Position numbers and translations under genes: made by a program
Assembly: GCF_965198245.1 (NCBI RefSeq)
Contig: NZ_OZ240249.1
Location: 3,720,001 to 3,784,000, forward strand
Length of the DNA: 64,000 nucleotides
Origin: Poriferisodalis sp965198245
GTDB taxonomy: Bacteria; Actinomycetota; Acidimicrobiia; Acidimicrobiales; Poriferisodalaceae
Direction of reading: 5' to 3'
The notes under the pieces: model-generated
What the model saw: the letters and a program-made list of their open reading frames with translations, nothing else
What the model was told of the DNA's origin: nothing
Databases searched by the model: none
Part shown: positions 32,709 to 42,319 of the stretch, one piece after another
Layout: each line of letters starts with the position of its first letter
Numbering within the stretch: the first letter of the stretch is position 1

Positions 32709-35700
32709 GCGCGCCGCAGGCAGTCGCGGCGTCGCTGCGGGGCGACCAGGCGGATCGGGACCGGGACCGGGACCGGGTCTATCAGCAGACCGGCACCACC
32801 ATGTTTGTCGAAGCCGGCGCCGGCACCGGCAAGACCACTGCGCTCGTCAACCGGGTGCTCGAACTCGTGGCCGGGCTGAGTGCCGCGCCAATCGGCTCCA
32901 TTGCCGCCATCACGTTCACCGACAAGGCAGCCGCCGAACTGCGCAACCGCATCCGAGCCAAGTTCAACGAACTGCTCGCGTCACCGTCGGGCAAGCAGGC
33001 CGAAGCGACACTCAAAGGCGCGCTCGACGGACTCGACAGCGCCGCCATCTCCACCCTGCACGGATTCGCTCGACGGATTCTCTCCGAGCACCCCATCGAA
33101 GCCGGGCTGCCGCCGCGGTTCGAAGCACTCGACCAGATCGCGAGCGATGTCGAATTCGACGAACGATGGCATCTATTCATCGACGAACTGCTGTCAGACC
33201 CCGACATGCTCTGGGCGGTCGAGCTCGTCGATGCCGCAGGAGTCGAACCCAGCACGCTTCGTGACGTCGGTACGGCATTCAATGCGAACTGGGACCGAGT
33301 GCTCGTGGCCGACGCAGCGGCGCGAGCGACACCCGTTGATGCGAACCGCATCATCCGACAGGGAATGTCGCTGCTGGAGTGGCGTCATCCGTCCAGGAGC
33401 TTCACTGCTGCGGCCACGGATCTGCTGGTCCGCCTCGACGACTACCTGGCACGGCTTCGTGCAGCGACGACCGACGTCGAGCGATTCGCTGTGCTCAACG
33501 AGTGCAATCTCGACGGCAGCGGCGTGCCCAAAGGCGGCGGGGTCTTCCGCGGCGACGACTGGGCGCCGATGCGCGAGGGGCTCGCCGAGCTGCGAGAGCA
33601 GTGCGCTGCCGCAGCGACCGAGGCCATCGACAACGCGATCGCGGCGTTGTGCGACCGGATCGCGCGCTTCACCCTCGACGCAGCCGAGCAGCGACGGGCT
33701 GCGGGCCGCCTCGAGTTCCACGACCTGCTCGTCCGGGCGCGTGACCTGCTGCGCGCCTCACCTGAGGCCCGTTCATCGCTTCACCGCAGGTATCGCCACT
33801 TGCTGCTCGACGAATTCCAGGACACCGACCCGATCCAGATCGAGATCGCCGTGCTCATTGCCGCCGGCGGGCAGGACCTTGCAGCAGGCGCGGTGGGCGG
33901 CGATGCGAGCGTCGACGGCTCTGGCACCCCCGCGGAACGGGTGCCCGTGCCGGACTGGGACCAGCTCGACACCGCGCCCGGTCAATTGTTCTTCGTCGGC
34001 GATCCGAAGCAGTCCATTTATCGCTTTCGGCGAGCCGACATCGAGCTGTACGGCGACGCGCAACAGCGATTCGGACACGAGATGGGCGAACTGGCCAGTC
34101 TGCGAGTCAACTTCCGGTCGACGGCGTCGATCATGGCGTGGGTCAACGCGGTGTTCGGTTCCCTCATGACCGACGAATCCGACAGCGACGACGACGCTAC
34201 GGGCCGCTTGCAGGCCCCCTACTCGGCCTTGACGGCAGATCGAGCCGACATCGGCAAGGGGTCGGCGGTCACCGCGCTCGGGCTTGACGCGCACGACAAG
34301 AAGCAATCTGGCCTCAATGCCGAGGGAATCCGAGCCGTCGAGGCCGCAGATGTCGCCCATGTCATCACCGAGGTCATTCACGACGGCTGGGAGGTGCATG
34401 ACCGCCATCTCGACGACACCAGGCCGGCTCGCCTCAGTGACATCGCAATCTTGGTGCCGACCCGCACGTGCCTCCCACAACTCGAAGCGGGCCTGTCGGC
34501 AGCATCGGTGCCCTACCGGCTCGAAGCATCCGAGTTCGTGTGGCGCAGCCGCACTGTGCGGGACCTGATGATGTGCCTTCGGGCCGCTGCAGATCCCGAC
34601 GACGCCCTGGCGGTGGTCAGCGCGCTGCGGACTCCGATGTACGGCTGCGGCGACGACGACCTGTACGCCTACTACCGAGCCGTCGGGTCGTGGAGCTACT
34701 TCGCCCCCGAAGTCGAGTCGTGCCAGCATGGCGAGCACCATCGGGTCGCGTCGGCTCTGGAGCACCTCCGAGCGCTGTATGACGATCACACCCTGGTCGC
34801 GCCCTCGGTGCTGCTCGAGCGCCTCGTGCGCGAGCGCCGCGTCTTCGAGCAGGCCGCTGCGGGGCCCCGGACGCGTGACGTCTGGCGCCATGTGCGCTAT
34901 GTGATCGACCAGGCGCGCGCTTGGTCGGAGAGCCAGCACGGCGGTCTCCGCAAGTTTCTGCGCTGGGTCGAGATGCAGGGCGCCGAGCGCGCCAAGGTCA
35001 CCGAGGCGATCCTGCCCGAGTCCGACGACGACTCGGTGCGGGTGATGACGGTGCACGCGTCGAAGGGCTTGCAGTTCCCCATCGTGATCGTCGCTGGCCT
35101 GCAAGGCAATGGTGCAAGCCCCGCCACCACGCGGGCGATGTTCGTCGATGATCGCTCAGGCGACGCCTCCACAAACCGGTACGGCGGAGCAGCAGCAGTG
35201 CGCCTGCGCAAGGGCGCAGAGACGTCGACGTATGCGGCCCGGTCCGATGCCGAGCGGCTCGCGGAGCACCACGAGCGAATCCGGCTGCTGTATGTGGCCT
35301 GCACACGGGCCCGTGACCACCTGGTGGTCTCGTTGCACCGCGAGACGCCGTCGAAGACGGGAAAGCCGTCCAATCGAAGTCACGCACAAGTCATCGCCGA
35401 CGCCATGGCAGGACGTGACGGCACCGGCGACGACGCGGCTGTGGTGGACCAATGGGACTTTCGGCACAGCCGCGACCCCGATGCCGAGACCGTCAAGCTG
35501 CGAACGGCGAGCGCCCCGCTCCGCAACATCGAACGTCCCGATCGAACCGAATGGCTGCATCGACGCGACAGGGCCGCGGAGTCGTCGAAACAGCGGTCCG
35601 CCCTGAGCGCAACCGGCATGGCGCACGCAGCGGCCGGGGGTGCCGCAGACGGATCGTTCGCCTCAGAGCCTGAAGTGCCCGGCAAGGACGCACCCGACGA

Positions 35701-36316
35701 CCACCTCGGCGGTGGCCGCGCCCCGGTCCGGCGCGGTCGCGGCGCAACCGCGACCGGTAAGGCCGTACACGGTGTGTTGCAGTCGATCGACCTTCTCAGC
35801 GGCACCGGACTTCAGTCGCTCGCAGCGGCGCAGGCAGTTGCCGAGGGCATCGCCGGTCGCCAAGACGTCATCGCGGCCTTTGTGCGGTCGGCACTCGCGA
35901 GCGACGAGGTGCGAGACGCCGCGCGCGTCCGCCACTGGAAAGAGGTGTACGTCGCCGCGCCGATCAAAGAAACCGACGCGCCGGGATCGTCCCCGACCGT
36001 CGTCGAGGGCTTCGTCGACCTGATGTACAAGGACCCGACAACAGGCGGGCTCGTCGTCGTCGACTACAAGACAGATGCGCTCGGAGCGATGCCCGACGCA
36101 GACAGCGAACGTGCCCAGCAGTACCGCCAGCAGTGCGCCGCCTATGCCTGGTGCCTCGCCCAGGCCACAGGCAAACCGGTCAGCCGGGTGGTGCTCCTGT
36201 ACCTGCGGAGAGACGGTTCGCCTGCCACCGCTGACTCGCTCGTCGGCGATGCCCTTCGTGCCGCTGTCGATGCCGTGGCCGGCGTCGCAGCCGAACTGTC
36301 GGCATCAACAGCCTGA
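32705..36316 (+). CDS. AddA-like UvrD/Rep helicase-nuclease
   Basis: 1203 residues. SF1A helicase motifs: I EAGAGTGKTT, Ia ITFTDKAAAELR, II LLLDEFQDTDP, III FFVGDPKQSIYRFRRAD, IV LRVNFRST, V VMTVHASKGLQFP, VI LLYVACTRARDHLVVS. The C-terminal nuclease domain has GFVDLMYKDPTTGGLVVVDYKTD (catalytic Asp, then Asp-x-Lys). With the AddB-like protein it would unwind and cut DNA ends; whether a chi-like sequence is recognised cannot be seen. Start GTG at 32705 in GTGA overlap; longer frames upstream lie inside the addB gene. The pair forms a typical two-gene operon, possibly also protecting against phage DNA ends. Confidence 0.9.
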   Translation: MSAPQAVAASLRGDQADRDRDRDRVYQQTGTTMFVEAGAGTGKTTALVNRVLELVAGLSAAPIGSIAAITFTDKAAAELRNRIRAKFNELLASPSGKQAEATLKGALDGLDSAAISTLHGFARRILSEHPIEAGLPPRFEALDQIASDVEFDERWHLFIDELLSDPDMLWAVELVDAAGVEPSTLRDVGTAFNANWDRVLVADAAARATPVDANRIIRQGMSLLEWRHPSRSFTAAATDLLVRLDDYLARLRAATTDVERFAVLNECNLDGSGVPKGGGVFRGDDWAPMREGLAELREQCAAAATEAIDNAIAALCDRIARFTLDAAEQRRAAGRLEFHDLLVRARDLLRASPEARSSLHRRYRHLLLDEFQDTDPIQIEIAVLIAAGGQDLAAGAVGGDASVDGSGTPAERVPVPDWDQLDTAPGQLFFVGDPKQSIYRFRRADIELYGDAQQRFGHEMGELASLRVNFRSTASIMAWVNAVFGSLMTDESDSDDDATGRLQAPYSALTADRADIGKGSAVTALGLDAHDKKQSGLNAEGIRAVEAADVAHVITEVIHDGWEVHDRHLDDTRPARLSDIAILVPTRTCLPQLEAGLSAASVPYRLEASEFVWRSRTVRDLMMCLRAAADPDDALAVVSALRTPMYGCGDDDLYAYYRAVGSWSYFAPEVESCQHGEHHRVASALEHLRALYDDHTLVAPSVLLERLVRERRVFEQAAAGPRTRDVWRHVRYVIDQARAWSESQHGGLRKFLRWVEMQGAERAKVTEAILPESDDDSVRVMTVHASKGLQFPIVIVAGLQGNGASPATTRAMFVDDRSGDASTNRYGGAAAVRLRKGAETSTYAARSDAERLAEHHERIRLLYVACTRARDHLVVSLHRETPSKTGKPSNRSHAQVIADAMAGRDGTGDDAAVVDQWDFRHSRDPDAETVKLRTASAPLRNIERPDRTEWLHRRDRAAESSKQRSALSATGMAHAAAGGAADGSFASEPEVPGKDAPDDHLGGGRAPVRRGRGATATGKAVHGVLQSIDLLSGTGLQSLAAAQAVAEGIAGRQDVIAAFVRSALASDEVRDAARVRHWKEVYVAAPIKETDAPGSSPTVVEGFVDLMYKDPTTGGLVVVDYKTDALGAMPDADSERAQQYRQQCAAYAWCLAQATGKPVSRVVLLYLRRDGSPATADSLVGDALRAAVDAVAGVAAELSASTA

Positions 36317-36411
36317 AGGTCCCGACAGTGCTTGGGGAGGGCGTCGGCAGCCGCCAGCGGTGGGCTCTGTACAGCACGGTTCTGGGAGCGGAGCCAGGCG
36401 ATACCGATTGC

Positions 36412-37779
36412 TCAGAGCGCTCGGGGAGGGGGCTGGTAGCCGCCAGTCAGCTCGCCGATGCGGCGAGCCAGCGCCATCGTGATGCGATCGCCGCCGTATG
36501 GGCCAACGACCTGGAAGCCGATGGGCAGGCCGTGGGCCGTGAGGCCCAGCGGCGGCACGGTGCCGGGCAGGTAGGACATTCCGGTCAGGATGGTCCAGCG
36601 GGTCATCTCGATGTACGGCCGCTCGACGCCGTTGGCTGGAATGCGGCGCTCGGCGAAGGTGCCGTCGGGCATGTGGTCGAAGGGCGGGTGGAAGCTCACC
36701 GGCATGAGGATCGCGTCGTAGCGGGTGAAGAACTCCGCCCACTTGCGGCGGCATTCCTCGCGGGTGATGTGGCGCTCCAGCCACTCACGATGCTTCGGCC
36801 CCTCGCCCCGGCCGGCCAACGTCATCGCCGCTCGCACCAGCCACAGGCCGTTCTCCCACGCCGGCAGCGGATCGATGTCGGGCCGCGCTTCGTGGTCGAC
36901 GCTCACGCCACTGCTCTCGAGCGCCTCGACTGCCGCATGCATCACGCCCAGGACATCGCCGTCGACCGGGCAGTACTCGTCGTCGAGCCACGCAGCCACC
37001 CGGAGCGACCCCGCGTCGTCGGGTGCGGGCGGCAGCTGCGGCACCCACGGCGTCTCGCGGCGCAACAGCACGTCGAACAGCAGTTCCAGGTCGTCGCAGC
37101 TGCGGGTCAGCGGGCCGAAGACGTTGATGTCCGGCTCGGTGGTTCCGCCGCGGATGTGATCCAAGTAGCCGGTGGTCGGGATCAGCCCGAAGCTCGGCTT
37201 GTGTCCCCAGATGCCGTTGTACGAGGCCGGGAAGCGGATCGAGCCGCCGATGTCGGTGCCGATCTCGAATCCGGTGAAACCCATTGCGGTCGCAGCAGCG
37301 GCTCCGCCCGAGGAGCCGCCGGGGACCTTCGACAGATCCCACGGATTGCTGGTGGTGCCGAACAGGTCGTTGTAGGACTGGTTGTCGGCCGACCAGCGCG
37401 GCAGGTTGGTCTTGCCGATCACGATCGCACCAGCGGCACGGGCGGCGGCGACGACGGCGGCGTCCATCTGGGGAACGTTGTCGGTCAGCTCCCGCGCCCC
37501 GCCAGTGGAGCGGATTCCCGCAGTCATCAGAGCGTCTTTGGCGGTGAACGGGACACCGTGCAACGGCCCGAGCGTGTCGCCGCGGGCCTGTGCGGCATCC
37601 GCAGTCTCGGCACGCCCCAGCGCAGCCTCGAAGTCGCGGGTCACCACAGCGTTGATGTCGCCGTCGAGCCGCTCGATGCGATCAACGACATGAGTCGTCA
37701 GCTCACGGCTCGACAGCTGCCCCGATGCAATCGCCGCTGCCTGATCGGTCGCGCTCCACAGTGCCAGATCATCTGCCAT
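36412..37779 (-). CDS. Amidase signature family hydrolase
   Basis: 455 residues from the ATG at 37779. Catalytic triad motifs: Lys in PLHGVPFTAKDALMT, cis-Ser in VPGGSSGGAAAATAMG, and nucleophile Ser in GTDIGGSIRFPASYNGIWG. It hydrolyses amides (examples in the family are indoleacetamide, aryl amides and glutamyl-tRNA precursors), but GatA-specific partners are absent. The RDDLDLLFDVL-type middle region and C-terminal LPPLGLTAHGLPIGFQVVGPYGGD are typical. The upstream Met at 37806 is possible, but the ribosome site GGAATGAG favours 37779. It may be coupled to the small ORF that ends five bases upstream of its start. Confidence 0.88.
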   Translation of the reverse strand: MADDLALWSATDQAAAIASGQLSSRELTTHVVDRIERLDGDINAVVTRDFEAALGRAETADAAQARGDTLGPLHGVPFTAKDALMTAGIRSTGGARELTDNVPQMDAAVVAAARAAGAIVIGKTNLPRWSADNQSYNDLFGTTSNPWDLSKVPGGSSGGAAAATAMGFTGFEIGTDIGGSIRFPASYNGIWGHKPSFGLIPTTGYLDHIRGGTTEPDINVFGPLTRSCDDLELLFDVLLRRETPWVPQLPPAPDDAGSLRVAAWLDDEYCPVDGDVLGVMHAAVEALESSGVSVDHEARPDIDPLPAWENGLWLVRAAMTLAGRGEGPKHREWLERHITREECRRKWAEFFTRYDAILMPVSFHPPFDHMPDGTFAERRIPANGVERPYIEMTRWTILTGMSYLPGTVPPLGLTAHGLPIGFQVVGPYGGDRITMALARRIGELTGGYQPPPRAL

Positions 37780-37783
37780 GAGC

Positions 37784-37909
37784 TCATTCCAGCAGTTCGG
37801 CTGCATCCATGTCGTGGACGTAGGTCGCGTGGTGGCCGGCCATCGTCGCGAACAGCCTCCCGCAAGCGGCGGTCAACGCCTCAGCACCGATCTCAGCGAG
37901 AACCGGCAC
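37784..37909 (-). CDS. Possible small ORF (41 aa) just upstream of the amidase
   Basis: From the GTG at 37909 the frame gives VPVLAEIGAEALTAACG... to DAAELLE and TGA, five nt before the amidase start. It has no known domain and the start codon lacks a clear ribosome site. It may be a remnant of a larger gene or chance coding. The surrounding 37780-38041 holds nothing else recognisable. Confidence 0.25.
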   Translation of the reverse strand: MPVLAEIGAEALTAACGRLFATMAGHHATYVHDMDAAELLE

Positions 37910-38041
37910 CCATCTCGGCTGTGGTGACGGGCTTGAGGCCCATCATGTCCTGCGCCGCAGCGACACCACGGATGTCGTCGCCTGAGACTCCTGCTTGACG
38001 CTCTGAAGTGGCGCCGTGGACTGGCGTTGTCGCCCGAAGCG

Positions 38042-39415
38042 CTACTCGGTGCGCTGGACGACGAACAGCGTCTGCTCGGGCTTGCCGACCACGACGGCGA
38101 GATGCTCGCCAGCCCAGCCGATCTCCCCGTGCGCCTCGTCGGGGTCCGGGATCGGGCAGACGTCCCAGGACTGGTCGCCGTGTCGCAGCACTGCCATGCC
38201 GTCGGACACCTCGACGCTCGTCGCGACCTCCAGCATCGTGGTCTCGTGCAGTGCAACTGCGATCGCATCGTCCGTGATGGTGCGCGCAGCAGTGAGTTCT
38301 CGCGCCTTGACGGTGTACAGGGGTGCTTCCGTCGCCGTCCACCGCAACTCAGAACCCTGCAGCGCCGCCGCCGGCGCGTCATCGCTTGCCACCCGCGGCC
38401 AGTGCTGAGCGAAGTCCGGTTCGAGCTCCGCGACCAGCCAACTTTGCCGCTGAATCTCGCCGAGCTGCTCCAAGTCGGCCACCAGCTTCGCAGCGTCGCC
38501 GAACGGGTCGGCGTACTCCTCGGGATCGGCACACTCATCGAACAGCGTCAGCAGCTCGGTCCTCTCCACTTCGACGGCAGAGTCGGTAACACGTATGCGC
38601 GCCCCGAGCATCTCGGAGTTCACCATCGGGGGGGTGTCGTCATCAATGCGTGCGAAGCTCCAGCCATCTGCCGTTTGTACGCCGATGACGTACTCGATGG
38701 CGCATTCGAGCGGCCGCACGACTCCCAGAATCGCGATCCGCTCGGACCCCGACAGGTCGACCGCCACTACCTCGATGTTCTCGGGCAAGCCCACTGACTG
38801 CCACTGCGAGCCGTCGTAGGCGTACCAGTCGTCGGCAGCTTGAGCGATCGCGTGCGCGCCGCTGAACGAATAGCGCATCGCGACGCCTTCGGCTTGGGCC
38901 GGAGGCGACACCGCCGACACCGCTGTGGCGAACACGGCGCCTTCGGAAGCACTGCTGGGCACGCCGTCGGACGTCTCGGCGCCGTCGGACACTGCTGGGG
39001 GATCCTCGGCGCTGTCTTCCGAGGCTGCCGCGACCTCAATCTGTTCCTCGAAAGACTCGTCGGCGCTCATCGATTCCGAAGGGGCAGTTTCGAAGACTTC
39101 GTCTTCCGTCATCTCGTCGAGGTCCACGCTCTCGGCGCTGCTCGCTTGTGTAGCTGCGGGTATGCCTTCGAGTTCGCTCAGCGTCCCTGTCTCGACGGAT
39201 GCTGCAAAATCCTCGATGCCGCCGTCTCGCAGCGACACGAGACCGACGGCCACCACGGCTACGAGCGCGAACGCGCCCACCCCGCCGCGCACCGCGTTGC
39301 GCCGGCGCTGCAACTGAGCCGCTCGTGCTTGGACGCCCGCGAGCGAGCCCGAGCCGACCGGCATTGACGCCCCAACGTCACGCAGCTGGCTGCGGAGGCG
39401 ATCCTCAGCCGTCAT
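38042..39415 (-). CDS. Anti-sigma-like membrane protein, partner of the ECF sigma factor
   Basis: 457 residues. A cytosolic N-terminus of about 45 residues (basic, MTAEDRLRSQLRDVGAS...QRRRNAVR), one span about 44-62 (GGVGAFALVAVVAVGLVSL), then an acidic, Ser/Glu-rich outside linker and a large extracytoplasmic part with no recognised enzyme motif. The start ATG overlaps the sigma-factor stop (ATGA), the standard arrangement for an ECF sigma and its membrane anti-sigma. The N-terminus is shorter than a zinc-binding anti-sigma domain and has no HxxxCxxC, so it is a non-ZAS type. The signal it senses is unknown; the outside part has no signal peptide cleavage site. Confidence 0.65.
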   Translation of the reverse strand: MTAEDRLRSQLRDVGASMPVGSGSLAGVQARAAQLQRRRNAVRGGVGAFALVAVVAVGLVSLRDGGIEDFAASVETGTLSELEGIPAATQASSAESVDLDEMTEDEVFETAPSESMSADESFEEQIEVAAASEDSAEDPPAVSDGAETSDGVPSSASEGAVFATAVSAVSPPAQAEGVAMRYSFSGAHAIAQAADDWYAYDGSQWQSVGLPENIEVVAVDLSGSERIAILGVVRPLECAIEYVIGVQTADGWSFARIDDDTPPMVNSEMLGARIRVTDSAVEVERTELLTLFDECADPEEYADPFGDAAKLVADLEQLGEIQRQSWLVAELEPDFAQHWPRVASDDAPAAALQGSELRWTATEAPLYTVKARELTAARTITDDAIAVALHETTMLEVATSVEVSDGMAVLRHGDQSWDVCPIPDPDEAHGEIGWAGEHLAVVVGKPEQTLFVVQRTE

Positions 39416-40041
39416 GACGCCGCTCCTTCGTCGGGACCCGACTCCAGCACTTCCCGCAGCTGTTCGAGACCCCGGCTGAGCCGGCTCTTGACCGTGCCGG
39501 TCGCGATGCCCAGGGCCTCCGCTGTCTCGGCGACCGACCAGTCCAGGTAGAAGCGCGCCACGATCACGGCGCGGTGTGCCTCGTTGAGCGTCGCGAGCGC
39601 ACGTTCAAGGTCCAGATCGCGCGCCCGGTCCTCGGTGGAGTGCGGTTGTGCCAGCAAGGGCTGGCGTTCGCGCTCCCGCCGGACCCGTCGCAGCCACGAT
39701 CGAGCCCAATTCAGCCCGACCCGGTACACCCAGCCCTGCGGATTCGCATAGGCGCTGACCTGTCCCCAGCGCTGGCAGGCGCGGGCGAATGCCTCGTCGG
39801 CAGCCTCGGCGCCCAGCGCGGCATCGCGCATCGCCAACCCGAGCGCTCGCGCCATCTCGTCGCGGTGGGCCGCATAGAAGTCCTCGAATCGGAGCGCCAC
39901 GGCATGCACCCGGGCGGATCCGGTTGAGGCCGCACCCTCAGCAGCGCTCACTGTCAATCCAGTACGGATCGTGCCTGCGCCCACCAGACCGTGACCGATC
40001 GGCGAATGCAGATCTACGAATGCAACGAGCGCGCCAGTCAT
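39412..40041 (-). CDS. ECF-subfamily RNA polymerase sigma factor
   Basis: 209 residues. Sigma-2 region FEDFYAAHRDEMARALGLAM...ADEAFARACQRWGQVSAYANPQGWVYRVGLNWARSW and sigma-4 region LNEAHRAVIVARFYLDWSVAETAEALGIATGTVKSRLSRGLEQL, the helix-turn-helix being AETAEALGIATGTVKSRLSRG. The N-terminal 45 residues before the sigma-2 domain look non-conserved; ATG 40041 has a GGGGA site, while the GTGs at 39951 and 39909 are alternatives. It is coupled to the anti-sigma gene by ATGA overlap. It probably controls its own operon and stress or envelope genes elsewhere; no promoter motif could be assigned. Confidence 0.87.
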   Translation of the reverse strand: MTGALVAFVDLHSPIGHGLVGAGTIRTGLTVSAAEGAASTGSARVHAVALRFEDFYAAHRDEMARALGLAMRDAALGAEAADEAFARACQRWGQVSAYANPQGWVYRVGLNWARSWLRRVRRERERQPLLAQPHSTEDRARDLDLERALATLNEAHRAVIVARFYLDWSVAETAEALGIATGTVKSRLSRGLEQLREVLESGPDEGAAS

Positions 40042-40107
40042 TCCACGTCCCCACGAAGACTGCCTGCCCCCTCAGACTCCCGCCAGACCGATTCGGTTCC
40101 GTGTCGT

Positions 40108-41319
40108 TCATGAATGCTCGTCGGAGCGCGCCTCCGCCGCGAATATGTCCTCGGTGAGCACACCCGATTGTCGCAGCGCCTCGATCTCTGCGCGACCGGA
40201 GCCAAGCCATTCGGCCAGCACTTCGTCGTTGTGCTCGCCCAAGTGAGACGCCAGCGCTCCCGATGTGATGCCGGAGGTCACCGAGGTTTCCGCGGAGGTG
40301 CCGGTGAATCGGTAGGGCGTCTGGGTCACCCGCCGGGTACCCCCGTCCCGAGCGTCGATCTCCACCGACGAGCCACGATGAATCGCCGTGGGCGACTCAT
40401 GCGCCTCCGCGGTCGTGCGAATATCGCCCCACGCCAGGTTCGCCTCATCGAGGGCTGCCAGCATCTCTGCTCGAGTCTCGAACGAGCTCAGGAAAGCGTT
40501 GATCGCGTCGGAGCGGTGCGACCGCTTGGTCCCGATGTCGGCATCAGCAGGCGAGGGATCGGCTATCTGATGGGTCTCGCTCAGCTGCTTCCAGATCCAC
40601 CGGAAGTCGCCTGCGGTCAAGATCGGTCCGTCGACGCCGTCCCACACCAACCCGCCTTGAGACTGGTAGGACACACCGTCGAGTCCTGCCTGGCTGCCCT
40701 CGTCGGTGGCCAGAAACGACTCGAGCATCGCGATGTCGATGTGCTGGCCGTGACCAGTCAGCTCCGCGACACGCAGCGCCGCCAGGACGCCGACCGACCC
40801 ATGCAGCGATGCGTAGGTGTCAGCCACCGCCAGGTACGGCTCCTGTACCGGCTGCTGGTGTATCTCGGCCGCCCGAGTCAACCAGCCCGATTCACCGTGC
40901 AGCACCGGCGCGTAAGCCGCCCGATGCGATTCGGGACCCTCCTGGCCGAAACCGCTGATCGAGAGCATCACCAGTGCCGGGTTCGCCTCGGACAACTCGG
41001 CGAACGACAGGCCATGACGTGCCATGACGCCGGGGCGGAAGTTCTCGATGAGCACATGCGCCTTCGAGGCAAGGCGCTTCACCATCTCGGACCCGCCCTC
41101 GGCGCGCAGGTCGATGCAGACGTTGCGCTTGCCCACGTTCTGCTGCGTGTAGAAGCCCGCGAGCCCAGCGCGGGTCACTCCCCACAGTCGGGAGATGTCG
41201 CCTTCGGGCGGCTCGACCTTGACGACGTCCGCGCCGAGGTCGCTGAGGATCCGTCCGGCGAACGGACCCGCCAGCACGCGGCTCATGTCGACCACTCGGA
41301 CGCCAGCCAGCGGTTTCAT
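40108..41319 (-). CDS. CaiB/BaiF family CoA-transferase (last gene of the P450 operon)
   Basis: 403 residues from the ATG at 41319. N-terminus MKPLAGVRVVDMSRVLAGPFAGRILSDLGADVVKVEPPEGD is the family hallmark; YTQQNVGKRNVCIDL and LVLMSISGFGQEGP follow; the catalytic aspartate is in PYLAVADTYASLHG. The frame continues to 41394 but without conservation. It is the fifth gene of an operon with MFS, P450, LLM and TauD-like genes, and probably activates the organic acid made or imported by them as a CoA thioester for beta-oxidation. Fifty-eight nt separate it from the TauD-like stop. Confidence 0.88.
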   Translation of the reverse strand: MKPLAGVRVVDMSRVLAGPFAGRILSDLGADVVKVEPPEGDISRLWGVTRAGLAGFYTQQNVGKRNVCIDLRAEGGSEMVKRLASKAHVLIENFRPGVMARHGLSFAELSEANPALVMLSISGFGQEGPESHRAAYAPVLHGESGWLTRAAEIHQQPVQEPYLAVADTYASLHGSVGVLAALRVAELTGHGQHIDIAMLESFLATDEGSQAGLDGVSYQSQGGLVWDGVDGPILTAGDFRWIWKQLSETHQIADPSPADADIGTKRSHRSDAINAFLSSFETRAEMLAALDEANLAWGDIRTTAEAHESPTAIHRGSSVEIDARDGGTRRVTQTPYRFTGTSAETSVTSGITSGALASHLGEHNDEVLAEWLGSGRAEIEALRQSGVLTEDIFAAEARSDEHS

Positions 41320-41377
41320 CAGCGTTCGTATCCCCCGTCGGCCTGCAGTGTCGGGCCGGTCCTCAACTCGATGGCCC

Positions 41378-42319
41378 TCAACGAGGACGATCACCGGCGA
41401 TCGTCACCCGGAGCATGTGCCGACGCTGCCCGTGGTAGTCGTTCAGCGCATAGTGCTGGACGCTGCGGTTGTCCCACATGGTCAGCGTTCCCGGCTCCCA
41501 GCGGACCCGGCACGTGAACTGCTCGTCCACTGCATGGCTCCACAGCATCTCGAGCAGCGCTTTCGATTCGTGCCGGCGCATGCCCGAGATGGCCTCGGTG
41601 AACGCCCGATTCACGTACAGCGCCTTCGCACCGGTCTCGGGATGGGTCCGCACGACCGGATGGGTCAGCTGCTCATGGGCGTCGTCGGACACGTTGACCG
41701 TCATCGCACTGCGCCGCCCGGAGTACCGGTCCCCCTCGCCGCCCCGCCCGTACTGGCGGGCCGCTGAGTGCACCGCGCTGAGACTCTCGGCGAAGCCCTT
41801 CATCGTGTCGGACATGCCGATGTAGGCCGCCTGCTGATTGGCGAACAGCGTGTCCCCGCCGAAGCTCGGCACCTCGACCGCATACAAGGCTGTCGCCATC
41901 GGGGGGCACTCCAAGAACGACATCTCCGAATGCCAGCCACCGCCGAAGTTGACCGTCTCATGGGGCTCTTTGATGACGGGGACCACCTCGGGCTCGTCCG
42001 ATGTGCCGCCGAGGTATGGGTGACGCTCCAACTCGCCGAAGCGACGTCCGAAGCGGGCCACGTCACTGGCTTCCATGTGCTGGTCGCGGATGACCACCAC
42101 GTGGCAGGCACACAGCGCTTCGCGGATCGATGCAATGTGTTCGTCATCGAGTGCGTTCACATTGAGTGCGCCGCCCCCAGCCGCCCACAGCTCGGCGCCG
42201 AGCGCGCCCGCGAGCGGCCGGACGTCGAGCAGTCCTGCGCCGGGCTGTTCTGATTTGGGCTGTCTTGATATGGGCTGTTCTGAAACGGCCGTCGACCCCG
42301 GTGCCGCTGTCGTGCTCAT
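41378..42319 (-). CDS. TauD/TfdA-type Fe(II)/2-oxoglutarate dioxygenase
   Basis: 313 residues from the ATG at 42319, which overlaps the LLM stop (ATGA). Fe-ligand motif WHSEMSF (H130-x-E132; most TauD enzymes have H-x-D), distal His in VQHYALNDY, and the 2-oxoglutarate-binding Arg in RHMLRVTIAG. The first 25 residues are three pentapeptide repeats (EQPIS, RQPKS, EQPGA) from a tandem DNA repeat. It hydroxylates an unknown compound; in this family oxidative C-S, C-O or C-C cleavage is known. Position after P450 and LLM genes in one operon suggests successive oxidation of the same substrate. Glu instead of Asp as iron ligand is unusual and could weaken binding. Confidence 0.87.
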   Translation of the reverse strand: MSTTAAPGSTAVSEQPISRQPKSEQPGAGLLDVRPLAGALGAELWAAGGGALNVNALDDEHIASIREALCACHVVVIRDQHMEASDVARFGRRFGELERHPYLGGTSDEPEVVPVIKEPHETVNFGGGWHSEMSFLECPPMATALYAVEVPSFGGDTLFANQQAAYIGMSDTMKGFAESLSAVHSAARQYGRGGEGDRYSGRRSAMTVNVSDDAHEQLTHPVVRTHPETGAKALYVNRAFTEAISGMRRHESKALLEMLWSHAVDEQFTCRVRWEPGTLTMWDNRSVQHYALNDYHGQRRHMLRVTIAGDRPR

